Assembly: GCA_003153055.1 (NCBI GenBank)
Contig: PMBV01000274.1
Location: 1 to 22,451 of the forward strand
Source of the DNA: Myxococcales bacterium
GTDB taxonomy: Bacteria > Myxococcota > Myxococcia > Myxococcales > Myxococcaceae
Length of the DNA: 22,451 bases
Direction: 5' to 3'
The translations under genes and the position numbers were made by a program. Positions within the stretch are counted from its first letter, which is position 1. Each line of letters opens with the position of its first letter. Below are positions 6,933-14,538 of the stretch, one piece after another. A model generated the notes under the pieces. That model did not search any database. It was not told the DNA's origin and worked only from the letters and a program-made list of their open reading frames with translations.

Positions 6933-7931
6933 GTGGGCGAAGCAATCGAGCGAGGAGCACGAGCGAGCGAAGGGTCGGCGGTTCCGTTGCTGGAGGTTCG
7001 TGGGCTGACGAAGTCCTTCGGAGTGGGCTCGGGCCGGGTGCTCGCCGTCTCCGACGTCGGCTTCCAGGTGCGACGGGGTGAGGCGGTGGGCCTCATCGGG
7101 CAGTCAGGCAGTGGGAAGAGCACCATCGCGAGGCTGCTGCTCCGCCTCGAGCGGTGGGACCGGGGCACGGTGAGCCTCGACGGGAAGCCAGTCGCCGCCG
7201 CCGACCGAGCCCTCGAGCTGCGCCGGCGAATTCAGCTCATCTTCCAGGACCCGTTCGCCTCGCTCAATCCGGTACACGACGTCGAGCACCACATTGCGCG
7301 ACCGCTGCTTCGGCACGGGCTGGCGACCCCGACGTCGGTGCGTCGTCAGGCATCGGAGCTCTTGAGTCGGGTGGGCCTCGACCCGCCTGGGGAGTTCCTG
7401 TCTCGAATGCCCGCCGAGCTCTCGGGGGGCCAACGGCAGCGAGTGGCCATCGCCAGGGCCCTGGCCGTCGAGCCGGACCTCCTGGTGGCCGATGAGCCGA
7501 CGTCGATGCTCGACGTCTCCATCCGCACGAGCGTGCTGGGGCTGCTCGCCGCCCTCAAGCGGGAGCGAGGCCTGGGCATCGTGCTCATCACCCACGACCT
7601 CGCTTCGGCCAAGGCGCTGGCGGATAGGCTGGTCGTCCTCTACCGGGGCTCGGTGGTGGAAGACGGGCCGACCTCGGAGGTACTCTCCCGCCCGGCGCAC
7701 CCCTACACGCAGGCCCTGCTCTCGGCCGTCGCCGCGCCACGAGCCCTGGCTCGAAGCCAGGCACCATCGCTGACGCCGTGCCCAACAGGCTGCGCCTTCG
7801 CCCATCGCTGTCCCATCGTGGTGGCGCGGTGCACGGTCGAGGCGCCCACGGCGAGGACCGTCGGCGGCCGCACCGTGCGGTGTCATCGCTTCGAGACAGG
7901 CGCTTCGGGCGCAGAGGGAGCCCCCCAATGA
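6933..7931 (+). CDS. Opp/Dpp-type ABC transporter ATP-binding protein (OppF-like)
   Basis: The 332-residue cytoplasmic ATPase has Walker A GQSGSGKST (56-64), Q-loop FQDP (Q105), signature LSGGQRQR (163-170), Walker B LLVADEP (183-189) and H-loop H221. The oligopeptide/dipeptide-type C-terminal extension follows, with cysteines 283, 287, 293, 300 and 317. It would energise import through the permeases encoded on the opposite strand at 13627-15518, with the second ATPase at 12674-13630. A TTG at 6888 opens the frame but lies in the promoter/operator; GTG at 6933 with GGAG 6 bases upstream is the likely start. It is the first gene of the plus-strand operon and overlaps GH1 by 4 bp, so the cargo is probably a beta-gluco-oligosaccharide rather than a peptide. 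Confidence 0.88.
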   Translation: MGEAIERGARASEGSAVPLLEVRGLTKSFGVGSGRVLAVSDVGFQVRRGEAVGLIGQSGSGKSTIARLLLRLERWDRGTVSLDGKPVAAADRALELRRRIQLIFQDPFASLNPVHDVEHHIARPLLRHGLATPTSVRRQASELLSRVGLDPPGEFLSRMPAELSGGQRQRVAIARALAVEPDLLVADEPTSMLDVSIRTSVLGLLAALKRERGLGIVLITHDLASAKALADRLVVLYRGSVVEDGPTSEVLSRPAHPYTQALLSAVAAPRALARSQAPSLTPCPTGCAFAHRCPIVVARCTVEAPTARTVGGRTVRCHRFETGASGAEGAPQ

Positions 7932-9286
7932 CTGAGCTGTTTCCCCCGGCCTTCGTGTTTGGCTACGCGACGAGCGCGTTTCAAATTGAAGGCGCCACGC
8001 ACGAAGACGGCCGTGGCGAGAGTATCTGGGACCGGTTTTGCCAGACCCCCGGAGCCATCGCCGACGGCACCGACGGCGGCGTGGCCTGCGACCACTACCA
8101 CCGGTGGAAAGACGACGTGGCGCTCCTCGCCTCCCTCGAGGCCCGGGCGTACCGGTTTTCCATCGCCTGGCCCCGCGTTCAGCCCCGAGGCCGGGGCGCC
8201 GCCAACCCCAAGGGACTCGACTTCTACCAGCGGCTGGTCGACGCGCTGCTGGAGCGCGGCATTCGCCCCTTCGTGACGCTCTACCACTGGGACCTGCCCC
8301 AGGCCCTGCAGGACGAGGGCGGGTGGGCCTCGCGCAGCACCGCCGAGGCCTTCGTCGAGTACGCGGGCGTGGTGGCGAAGCACCTGGGCGATCGCGTGAA
8401 AGACTGGGTGACGCACAACGAGCCGTGGTGCATCGCCCATCTGGGCCACCACACGGGAGAGCAGGCTCCGGGCCTCAAAGACCCAATGAGAGCCATTCAG
8501 GCGGCCCACCACGTGCTCCTCTCGCATGGTTGGGCTGTGCCGCGCATCCGCCAAGACAGCCCTGGCGCTCGGGTCGGCATCGTCCTCAACCCAATCATCG
8601 GCATTCCCGCGTCGCCGAGCGCCGTCGATCACGAGGCCGTGCGCACGATGGAGGCCCAGTTCACCCGGTGGTACCTCGACCCGCTGTTCCGCGGCAGCTA
8701 CCCAGCCGACGGCATCGCGGACCACGTGGCGCTGGGCCACCTGCCGAACGACGCGATGCCCTGGGTGCGCCCGGGCGATCTCGCCAGCATCTCCGAACCG
8801 CTCGACTTCCTCGGAGTCAATTACTACTCGAGGTCCGTGTGTCGCGCGGCCATCGCCGAGGCCGACAACGAGCCGCGGACGGTGCCTGAGCCTACGGTCA
8901 AGACAGACATGGGGTGGCCCGTGGTGCCCGAGGGGCTGACGGATCTCCTGACGCGATTGCACCGCGACTACCAGCCCGCCCAGCTGTACGTCACCGAGAA
9001 TGGCGCGGCCTATGGCACGGGCCCATCAGACGACGGCCGGGTGCATGACCTGGCTCGCGTCGAGTACCTCGAGGCGCACCTGGCGGCCGTGCGGCGAGCG
9101 GTGGACCTGGGGGCCCCGGTGGCGGGCTACTTCCTCTGGTCGCTGCTCGACAACTTCGAGTGGGCGTTCGGCTACGAGAAGCGTTTCGGCGCCGTGTGGG
9201 TCGACTACTCGAGCCAGAAGCGGACGCCCAAGGACAGTGCCCTCTGGTACCGCGACCTCATTCTCTCCTCGGAGGGCCGCCCATGA
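7928..9286 (+). CDS. GH1 beta-glucosidase
   Basis: The 452-residue protein is of standard GH1 length and has no signal peptide, so it acts in the cytoplasm. The acid/base is E165 in THNEPW and the nucleophile E357 in YVTENGA. Substrate-binding residues are visible as Q19 (FQIEGA), H120/W121 (LYHWDLP), the NYYSR motif (298-302) and the EWAFGYEKRFG aglycone/glycone segment near 411-421. It hydrolyses terminal non-reducing beta-glucosyl residues from oligosaccharides, releasing glucose. Its place between an importer ATPase and a surface glycosidase suggests it finishes degradation of imported beta-1,3- or beta-1,4-gluco-oligosaccharides. It overlaps both neighbours by ATGA, and GAGGGAG precedes the start. 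Confidence 0.93.
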   Translation: MTELFPPAFVFGYATSAFQIEGATHEDGRGESIWDRFCQTPGAIADGTDGGVACDHYHRWKDDVALLASLEARAYRFSIAWPRVQPRGRGAANPKGLDFYQRLVDALLERGIRPFVTLYHWDLPQALQDEGGWASRSTAEAFVEYAGVVAKHLGDRVKDWVTHNEPWCIAHLGHHTGEQAPGLKDPMRAIQAAHHVLLSHGWAVPRIRQDSPGARVGIVLNPIIGIPASPSAVDHEAVRTMEAQFTRWYLDPLFRGSYPADGIADHVALGHLPNDAMPWVRPGDLASISEPLDFLGVNYYSRSVCRAAIAEADNEPRTVPEPTVKTDMGWPVVPEGLTDLLTRLHRDYQPAQLYVTENGAAYGTGPSDDGRVHDLARVEYLEAHLAAVRRAVDLGAPVAGYFLWSLLDNFEWAFGYEKRFGAVWVDYSSQKRTPKDSALWYRDLILSSEGRP

Positions 9287-12200
9287 GCCCGACGCTCCTC
9301 TCGCTGTGTGGCTGGCTCCTCGCGGCTTCTCCCCAGGTTCAGGTGACTCACGATGCACGGGGCGAGCGACTGCAAGTCGACGGCCGCGACTTCTTCGTCG
9401 TTGGCGTCAACTGGGACTACATCCCCATCGGGCAGAACTACTCGTACTCGCTGTGGACCCAGCCCGATGACGTCATCGAGGCAGCGCTGGCCAACGAGCT
9501 GCCGTTGCTCAAGGGCATGGGGGTCAACGCCATCCGCCAGTACGTGGGCATCCCCGCGCGGTGGGTGCGCTTCATCTTCGAGCGCTACGGCATCTTCACG
9601 GTGCTGAACCACCCGATGGGTCGCTACGGCGCCACCCTCGACGGCGTGTGGGTGCCCTCGGTGGACTACTCGGAGCCCCGGTTGAGGCGCGCGCTCAAGG
9701 AGGAAATCGTCGCGCTGGTCGAGCAGTATCGCGACACGCCCGGCATCCTCCTGTGGCTGCTGGGCAACGAGAACAACTACGGGCTGTCGTGGCGCTCGGC
9801 GGAGATCGAAGCCTTGCCGCAAGGTGAGCGGGACACCGCCCGGGCGCGCCACCTGTACTCGTTGTTCGGGGAAGTCATCACCGCGGTGAAGGCCGCCGAC
9901 GCGAGGCACCCGGTGGCCATCGCCAACGGCGACGTGCAGTACGTGGACCTCATCGCCGAGCTGTGCCCTCAGCTCGATGTCTTCGGCACCAACGTCTACC
10001 GCGGCCGCTCGGCGCGCGACCTCTTCCAGGTCGTGCACCAGAAGCTCCACGTGCCGGTGCTGTTCACCGAATTCGGTGCCGACGCCTTCGATGCCAAGCG
10101 CTTCAAGGAGGACGAGCTGACCCAGGCGCGGGTGCTCCTCGCCCAGTGGCAGGAGCTCTACCTCGAGAGCGCCGGCCAAGGCGGCGTCGGCAACGCGGTG
10201 GGTGGCTTCGTCTTCCAGTGGAGCGACGGGTGGTGGAAGTACGGGCTCGAGTCACGCCTCGACATTCACGACACCAACGCGGGCTGGCCCAACTCCGCCT
10301 ACCCGGAGGATTTCGTCGAGGGCGAGAACAACATGAACGAGGAGTGGTGGGGCCTGTGCGCCAAGGGTCAGCCCGACGAGCGAGGGCTCTTCCCGCTCTA
10401 CCCCCGCGCGGCCTACTACACGCTGGCCAAGGTGTTGACCCTCGACCCGTACGCGAGCTCGACCACGGCCGACGTCATCCGCGCGCGCTTCGCCTCGGTG
10501 GACCCGGTCAGCTCGGTCCCGCTGTCTCGGGGCGATCGAGCGGCCGGCAGCCTCATCGATCTCAAGTACGCTCGGCTCTCGGGCGCACGCCTCGCGTTCA
10601 CCACCTTCACCACCGGAGGGCAGCGCCTCACGACCCCTGCCGCCAACCGGGGCTTCGACCACCTCGAGTCGGTGTGGGCGGACTTCCAGATTCAGCCCAC
10701 CGAGCGGCTGGTGGCCAACCTCTCGCTCAACGTGGTTGGGAATGTGCCGCGAAACCCCATCGACGAGCTGTACTACGAGAACCACGCGAAGGCCGTGCAG
10801 CTGACCGACACCAGCGGCAAGAGCGTGGCGATTCAGGATCGCCTCCGCATCTACAAGGCGACCCTCAGCTGGGACGAGCCGTGGTTCAAGGTCGACGGCT
10901 TCTATCGCGCGGGTCACTACCACTGGGGCTACGAGGGCGATTTCTTCGGCCTCTACCGTGAGGCGAACTACGGGGCGAACCTCGACATCTACAACGCCGA
11001 CGCGCCGCTGGGCATGGAGGTCAGCCTCCACAAGGCCCTCGAGGGGCTGAAGGTCGCCTTCGGGCCACAGCTGTGGTGGGGCGCCAACCCGTCAGTCATG
11101 ACGAAGTACCGCCGCCAGCTGGGCCCGGTGGACGCCACGCTGGTATACGAGGAGCAGGTCGCCGCCCAGTCGTCGCTGGTGACGAGCTCGGTGGTGCCGG
11201 AGCGGCAGAACCGCAAGGTGACGGCTCAGCTCGGCACTCAGCTGGGCGCGGTGCACCTCGACGTGGGAATCATCTGGTCCGGCTCGCCCCGAATCGGCAA
11301 CCGCTTCCTGTTGAACAGCTCGACTGGCGGCGTGCTCGAGGACCACGTCACCGCCCTCGACACCCTGGGAGGAAAGGCGAAGGTGGTGGTCGAGTCGGGT
11401 CGATGGCATTGGTACGCGCAGGGGGCGTACATGGGCCTGGTCGCTGAGGCGGGCCCCACCGCCAGCACGACCTTCACCGGGTGGGCGCTCAAGGACAGCG
11501 GCTCGGGGAACCAGGTGAACGGGCTCACGGGGCTGGCGGTGAGCCTGGGAGACTTCCAGTTCGGGCCCAACGTGCTCTACCAACGGCCCCTCGTCGGCCC
11601 AGGCCCGAGCGTCAACGCAGCCAATGCGCTGAGAAACATCCTCGATGATCCCTTCGTGGTGCGAGGGAACCGCGAGCTCCTCGCCGCCGAGCTGATGCTG
11701 ACCTACGACCCGACGCCAGCCACCTGGATGTGGGCGTGGGACAATGACTTGAGAGAAGACGCGCCCTTCGCCGCGAGCGTCAACGGCATCTTTCGACACC
11801 AGCCAACCAGCCAAGACGCGGCCATCGGGATCCTCTCCGATGGGGTGACTCGGTTCGCGTTCCAAGGGGCGACGCCTCCGCGCGACATTTGGGAGGTCCG
11901 CGCGCGGATCGTGGCGCACCCCCGGAGCGATCTGCGGCTGGTGGCTCACGGCTTCGTGGGCCTGGGCGAGGCGAACGGCGCCAGCCAACGGGTGACCCAT
12001 CGGTACGGGGGAGATGTGCGGGTGGCGTGGAACAGCCTAGTCCTGTCCGGCGCCCTCAAGTTCAACGACTGGGGCCCGTACGACTACCATAAGGACTTCA
12101 ACCTCACCTATCCCATCCAGGCGATGGCTGAGCTGTCGTACACGCTGGGCCAGGCGCGCTGGCTGTGGCTGCCTCAGACCTCGCTCTCCCTCAGAGGCAC

Positions 12201-12303
12201 GTATCGGACCCTCAATGGGTATTCACCTCGCTTCGATGCGACGACCGGCACTGGGTGGGGGAACGAGTACGAAGTGCGCACCACGCTGACGGTGGTGCTC
12301 TGA
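9283..12303 (+). CDS. Glycosidase-like TIM barrel fused to a putative outer-membrane beta-barrel
   Basis: The 1006-residue protein starts with a short signal peptide (about 1-17). Residues about 28-390 look like a clan GH-A glycosidase (GH2-type TIM barrel): GVNWDYIP, MGVNAIRQYVGIP, acid/base E163 in LLGNENNYG and probable nucleophile E263 in LFTEFGAD. Residues about 425-1006 are a long run of alternating, aromatic-rich amphipathic strands (for example FKVDGFYRAGHYHW, RWHWYAQGAYMGL, DVRVAWNSLVLSGALKF), ending in a strand with terminal leucine, as expected for an outer-membrane barrel inserted by Bam. I infer a surface- or periplasm-facing enzyme tethered to its own barrel, possibly a porin for released oligosaccharides. 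The CAZy family is not certain; a beta-1,3-glucan activity is suggested by context. It overlaps GH1 by 4 bp (start ATG 9283). Confidence 0.8.
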   Translation: MSPTLLSLCGWLLAASPQVQVTHDARGERLQVDGRDFFVVGVNWDYIPIGQNYSYSLWTQPDDVIEAALANELPLLKGMGVNAIRQYVGIPARWVRFIFERYGIFTVLNHPMGRYGATLDGVWVPSVDYSEPRLRRALKEEIVALVEQYRDTPGILLWLLGNENNYGLSWRSAEIEALPQGERDTARARHLYSLFGEVITAVKAADARHPVAIANGDVQYVDLIAELCPQLDVFGTNVYRGRSARDLFQVVHQKLHVPVLFTEFGADAFDAKRFKEDELTQARVLLAQWQELYLESAGQGGVGNAVGGFVFQWSDGWWKYGLESRLDIHDTNAGWPNSAYPEDFVEGENNMNEEWWGLCAKGQPDERGLFPLYPRAAYYTLAKVLTLDPYASSTTADVIRARFASVDPVSSVPLSRGDRAAGSLIDLKYARLSGARLAFTTFTTGGQRLTTPAANRGFDHLESVWADFQIQPTERLVANLSLNVVGNVPRNPIDELYYENHAKAVQLTDTSGKSVAIQDRLRIYKATLSWDEPWFKVDGFYRAGHYHWGYEGDFFGLYREANYGANLDIYNADAPLGMEVSLHKALEGLKVAFGPQLWWGANPSVMTKYRRQLGPVDATLVYEEQVAAQSSLVTSSVVPERQNRKVTAQLGTQLGAVHLDVGIIWSGSPRIGNRFLLNSSTGGVLEDHVTALDTLGGKAKVVVESGRWHWYAQGAYMGLVAEAGPTASTTFTGWALKDSGSGNQVNGLTGLAVSLGDFQFGPNVLYQRPLVGPGPSVNAANALRNILDDPFVVRGNRELLAAELMLTYDPTPATWMWAWDNDLREDAPFAASVNGIFRHQPTSQDAAIGILSDGVTRFAFQGATPPRDIWEVRARIVAHPRSDLRLVAHGFVGLGEANGASQRVTHRYGGDVRVAWNSLVLSGALKFNDWGPYDYHKDFNLTYPIQAMAELSYTLGQARWLWLPQTSLSLRGTYRTLNGYSPRFDATTGTGWGNEYEVRTTLTVVL

Positions 12304-12489
12304 GGCGATAGGGTGCGAGGAATGAATCAGCCTTGAGGTGCGTGGTTTGGCTGGTACCCTCCGGCGGAGGCGATCTGGCCAGCACCTCGACCCGAGACCA
12401 CAGTGAGCACACGTGGCACGAACTCCGCGGCTGTCCTCATGCGGCCAACCCAATCAGCCCAGGGGTGATGGGCGAGGGTCCCCCGCAAC

Positions 12490-12543
12490 GGTACCAATGG
12501 TACCATTTGCACGCGTGTCGCCGCCGATGTAACCATTGGTACT
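12490..12543. repeat. Nested inverted repeats around GGTACC motifs
   Basis: GTACCAATGGT (12491-12501) and ACCATTGGTAC (12532-12542) are perfect 11-base inverted arms 30 bases apart. Within and beside the left arm, AATGGTACCATT (12496-12507) is itself a perfect 12-base palindrome, and GGTACC occurs twice three bases apart. The block could be a bidirectional terminator stem, paired operator half-sites, or a protein-binding element; no T-tract flanks it. Confidence 0.55.
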
Positions 12544-12604
12544 ATTGCTGGAGACCTGCCCCCAAGTCAGCCCTTCAGTCGTGGACAGTCACCTGCCGTG
12601 CCGA

Positions 12605-12624
12605 GGGGCTGATCTGATCGCCCC
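12605..12624 (-). terminator. Candidate GC-rich hairpin after the oppD-like gene
   Basis: GGGGC and GCCCC arms enclose a 10-base loop made of two TGATC copies. On the minus strand it lies about 50 bases beyond the oppD-like stop. No T-tract follows, so intrinsic termination is uncertain. Confidence 0.25.
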
Positions 12625-12628
12625 AGCT

Positions 12629-12659
12629 CCCAGGCCCAAACGCCGCCGTCCTCCCTGGG
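12629..12659 (-). terminator. Candidate hairpin immediately after the oppD-like gene
   Basis: CCCAGG (12629-12634) pairs with CCTGGG (12654-12659) around a 19-base loop, starting 15 bases beyond the oppD-like stop in the direction of transcription. There is no U-run equivalent, so this is a weak terminator candidate. Confidence 0.25.
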
Positions 12660-12673
12660 CCAGCCTGCCCCTG

Positions 12674-13630
12674 TCAGACATCCGTTCGCTCATGGAGGAA
12701 GCACGCGACGCCGTCGACCAACCGAGGCGATTCCACGCGGCACCGCTCCATCGCGTGAGGGCAGCGCGGCGCGAACCGACACCCCGGAGGTGGTGCCCTG
12801 AGGCTCGGTGCCGTGCCAGGAATCCCCACCCGGTCCTCCAGGCGGCCCTCCATGGAGGGGAAGGCCCGCAAGAGCCCCTGGGTGTACGGGTGACGTGGAG
12901 CGGCGCGGAGCTCGCTCGCCGAGGCCAGCTCGACCAACCTGCCCGAGTAGAAGACGCCGATCCGCTCGCAGACCTGCAGCATCCTCCCGAGGTCATGGGT
13001 GATGAACACCATCGAGAACCCGCGCTGGGCCTTGAGCTCGAGGAGCTGTGCGAGGATCTCCTGCTCGACGATGACGTCCAGCGCCGTCGTCGGCTCATCG
13101 AGGAGCACCACCGCCGGCTCGAGCGCCAGCGCCATCGCGATGCCCACCCGCTGCCGCATGCCACCCGAGAGCTGGTGGGGGAACTTCTCCAGGACCTCGA
13201 GCGGGAGGGCCACCATCTCGAGGAGCGACGCCGCCTGGTCCCTCGCGCCCCGCCCCTTCGCGACGGCGTGAGCGACCAAGGCGTCCTCCAGCTGCTCGCC
13301 GATCGACAGCACGGGGTTGAGCGCGTCCAGGGCGCTCTGAAACACCATCGACACCCTCCTCCACCGCACCTTCCGCAGGGCGTCCTCATCGAGGCCGAGG
13401 AGATCGACGCCCTCGAGGAGCACCCGCCCACCGGTGATGACTCCCGGCGGCGGTAAGAGCCGCATCACCGCCTGGGCCAGCGTCGACTTGCCGCTGCCCG
13501 ATTCCCCCGCGAGGCCGAGCACCTCACCGACACCGACCTGGAGCGACACCTCGTCGACCGCGCGCACCGGCCCGTCATCGGTGACGTAATCCACACACAA
13601 GGACTGCACGTCGAGGAGCGGCGGGATCAT
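12674..13630 (-). CDS. Opp/Dpp-type ABC transporter ATP-binding protein (OppD-like)
   Basis: The 318-residue ATPase shows Walker A GESGSGKST (42-50), Q-loop VFQSALDALNP (Q98), signature LSGGMRQR (154-161), Walker B VVLLDEP (174-180) and H-loop H212. Its C-terminal Oligo_HPY-type extension contains HPYTQGLL and cysteines 284, 290, 297 and 310, a pattern seen in Opp/Dpp ATPases. It is the last gene of the minus-strand operon and its ATG overlaps the permease stop (ATGA), so translation is coupled. Its partner ATPase is encoded in the opposite operon at 6933-7931; together they would power the OppBC-like permease pair. The longer open frame upstream runs over the permease gene in another frame and is not used. 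Confidence 0.92.
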   Translation of the reverse strand: MIPPLLDVQSLCVDYVTDDGPVRAVDEVSLQVGVGEVLGLAGESGSGKSTLAQAVMRLLPPPGVITGGRVLLEGVDLLGLDEDALRKVRWRRVSMVFQSALDALNPVLSIGEQLEDALVAHAVAKGRGARDQAASLLEMVALPLEVLEKFPHQLSGGMRQRVGIAMALALEPAVVLLDEPTTALDVIVEQEILAQLLELKAQRGFSMVFITHDLGRMLQVCERIGVFYSGRLVELASASELRAAPRHPYTQGLLRAFPSMEGRLEDRVGIPGTAPSLRAPPPGCRFAPRCPHAMERCRVESPRLVDGVACFLHERTDV

Positions 13631-14538
13631 GCTCGCACCACCGGAGTCACCCGGCCTGGCCGCACACCCGCTCGCCCGAGGAAGCCCCGCCACGCCCGCT
13701 CGAGCCGCAGCCGAGGGTTCCCCAGCTCGTCGAAGGCCGAGCCCACCGTCACCAAGCAGAAGCCGACCGTCGCCACGCAGAGCCCCGAGGGCAAGAACGT
13801 CCACCACGCCTGAGTCAACATCGCCGAGTCGTTGGAGGCCCAATACAAGTTCGTCCCCCAGCTCACCCGGGCAACGTCTCCCAGCCCGAGGAACTCCAGC
13901 CCGACCTGCGCCCCAATGGCATACACCGTACTGCCGATGACCTGCGCTACCAACAGCGAGGTCAAGTTGGGGAGCAATTCGCGCACGATGATATTGAAGT
14001 GGGTCTCACCGCTGACGATGGCCGCCGACACGAAGTCTCGCTGCCTTAGGGCGAGCGTCTGCGAGCGCAGCACCCGCGCATTCCACGCCCACCCGGTCAA
14101 CAGCAGCACCAGCGCGACCGTCCACGGGCCGGTGGGCAGGTACGCGGCGACGACGATGGCCAGCGGCAACCCGGGGAGCACCAACATCACGTTGAAGGCG
14201 AGCGACAACACCGAATCCACCCGGCCGCCGAAGTACCCCGCGGCCACCCCGAGGAGCGCCCCGACGGCGACCACGCCGAGACCGACGCCCACTCCGAGGA
14301 GCAGCGACACCCGCGTGCCCACCACCGTCTGGGCCAAGACGTCTTGCCCCTGCCCGGTCGTCCCCAGCCAGTGTGCCCATGATGGCGGTTCGAGGGGCAT
14401 GCCCACCAGCGCATCGGCCTCGACGACGACCCAGGGGCCGACCAACGCCGTCAGGACGAAGACCCCCAGCACCAGCGCCCCAGCCGTCGCGAGCGGGTCT
14501 CTCCGCACCTGGGCCACCACCTGGCGAAAGGCGCTCAT
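13627..14538 (-). CDS. Opp/Dpp-type ABC transporter permease (OppC-like)
   Basis: The 303-residue inner-membrane protein has the OppC plan. A first transmembrane segment lies at about 18-38, then a short periplasmic stretch with the HWLGTTGQGQDVLAQTVVGTR motif region (56-76), then five more hydrophobic segments (about 78-100, 115-134, 139-153, 195-215 and 247-268). The cytoplasmic EAA loop that contacts the ATPase reads SAAIVSGETHFNIIVRELLPN across residues 171-191. With the OppB-like partner it forms the import channel. The ATG at 14538 overlaps the OppB-like stop by 4 bp; the open frame continues upstream only as a shadow of that gene. Confidence 0.92.
   Translation of the reverse strand: MSAFRQVVAQVRRDPLATAGALVLGVFVLTALVGPWVVVEADALVGMPLEPPSWAHWLGTTGQGQDVLAQTVVGTRVSLLLGVGVGLGVVAVGALLGVAAGYFGGRVDSVLSLAFNVMLVLPGLPLAIVVAAYLPTGPWTVALVLLLTGWAWNARVLRSQTLALRQRDFVSAAIVSGETHFNIIVRELLPNLTSLLVAQVIGSTVYAIGAQVGLEFLGLGDVARVSWGTNLYWASNDSAMLTQAWWTFLPSGLCVATVGFCLVTVGSAFDELGNPRLRLERAWRGFLGRAGVRPGRVTPVVRA

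Larger units (their letters stand above)
12304..12673. other. Convergent intergenic region with several inverted repeats
   Basis: This 370-bp gap lies between the converging operon ends. I see no convincing gene: open frames through it have no ribosome-binding site and run antisense to oppD-like coding or carry shadow-like composition. It holds a locally AT-richer block at about 12488-12546 with nested inverted repeats, and two GC-rich hairpins (12605-12624 and 12629-12659) that may help end the minus-strand transcript. Confidence 0.6.

Noticed and set aside
12304..12673. Possible small gene or mobile-element remnant in the convergent gap
   Set aside because: There is no ribosome-binding site, no recognisable protein, no target-site duplication and no transposase fragment. 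The inverted repeats alone do not show an insertion element.
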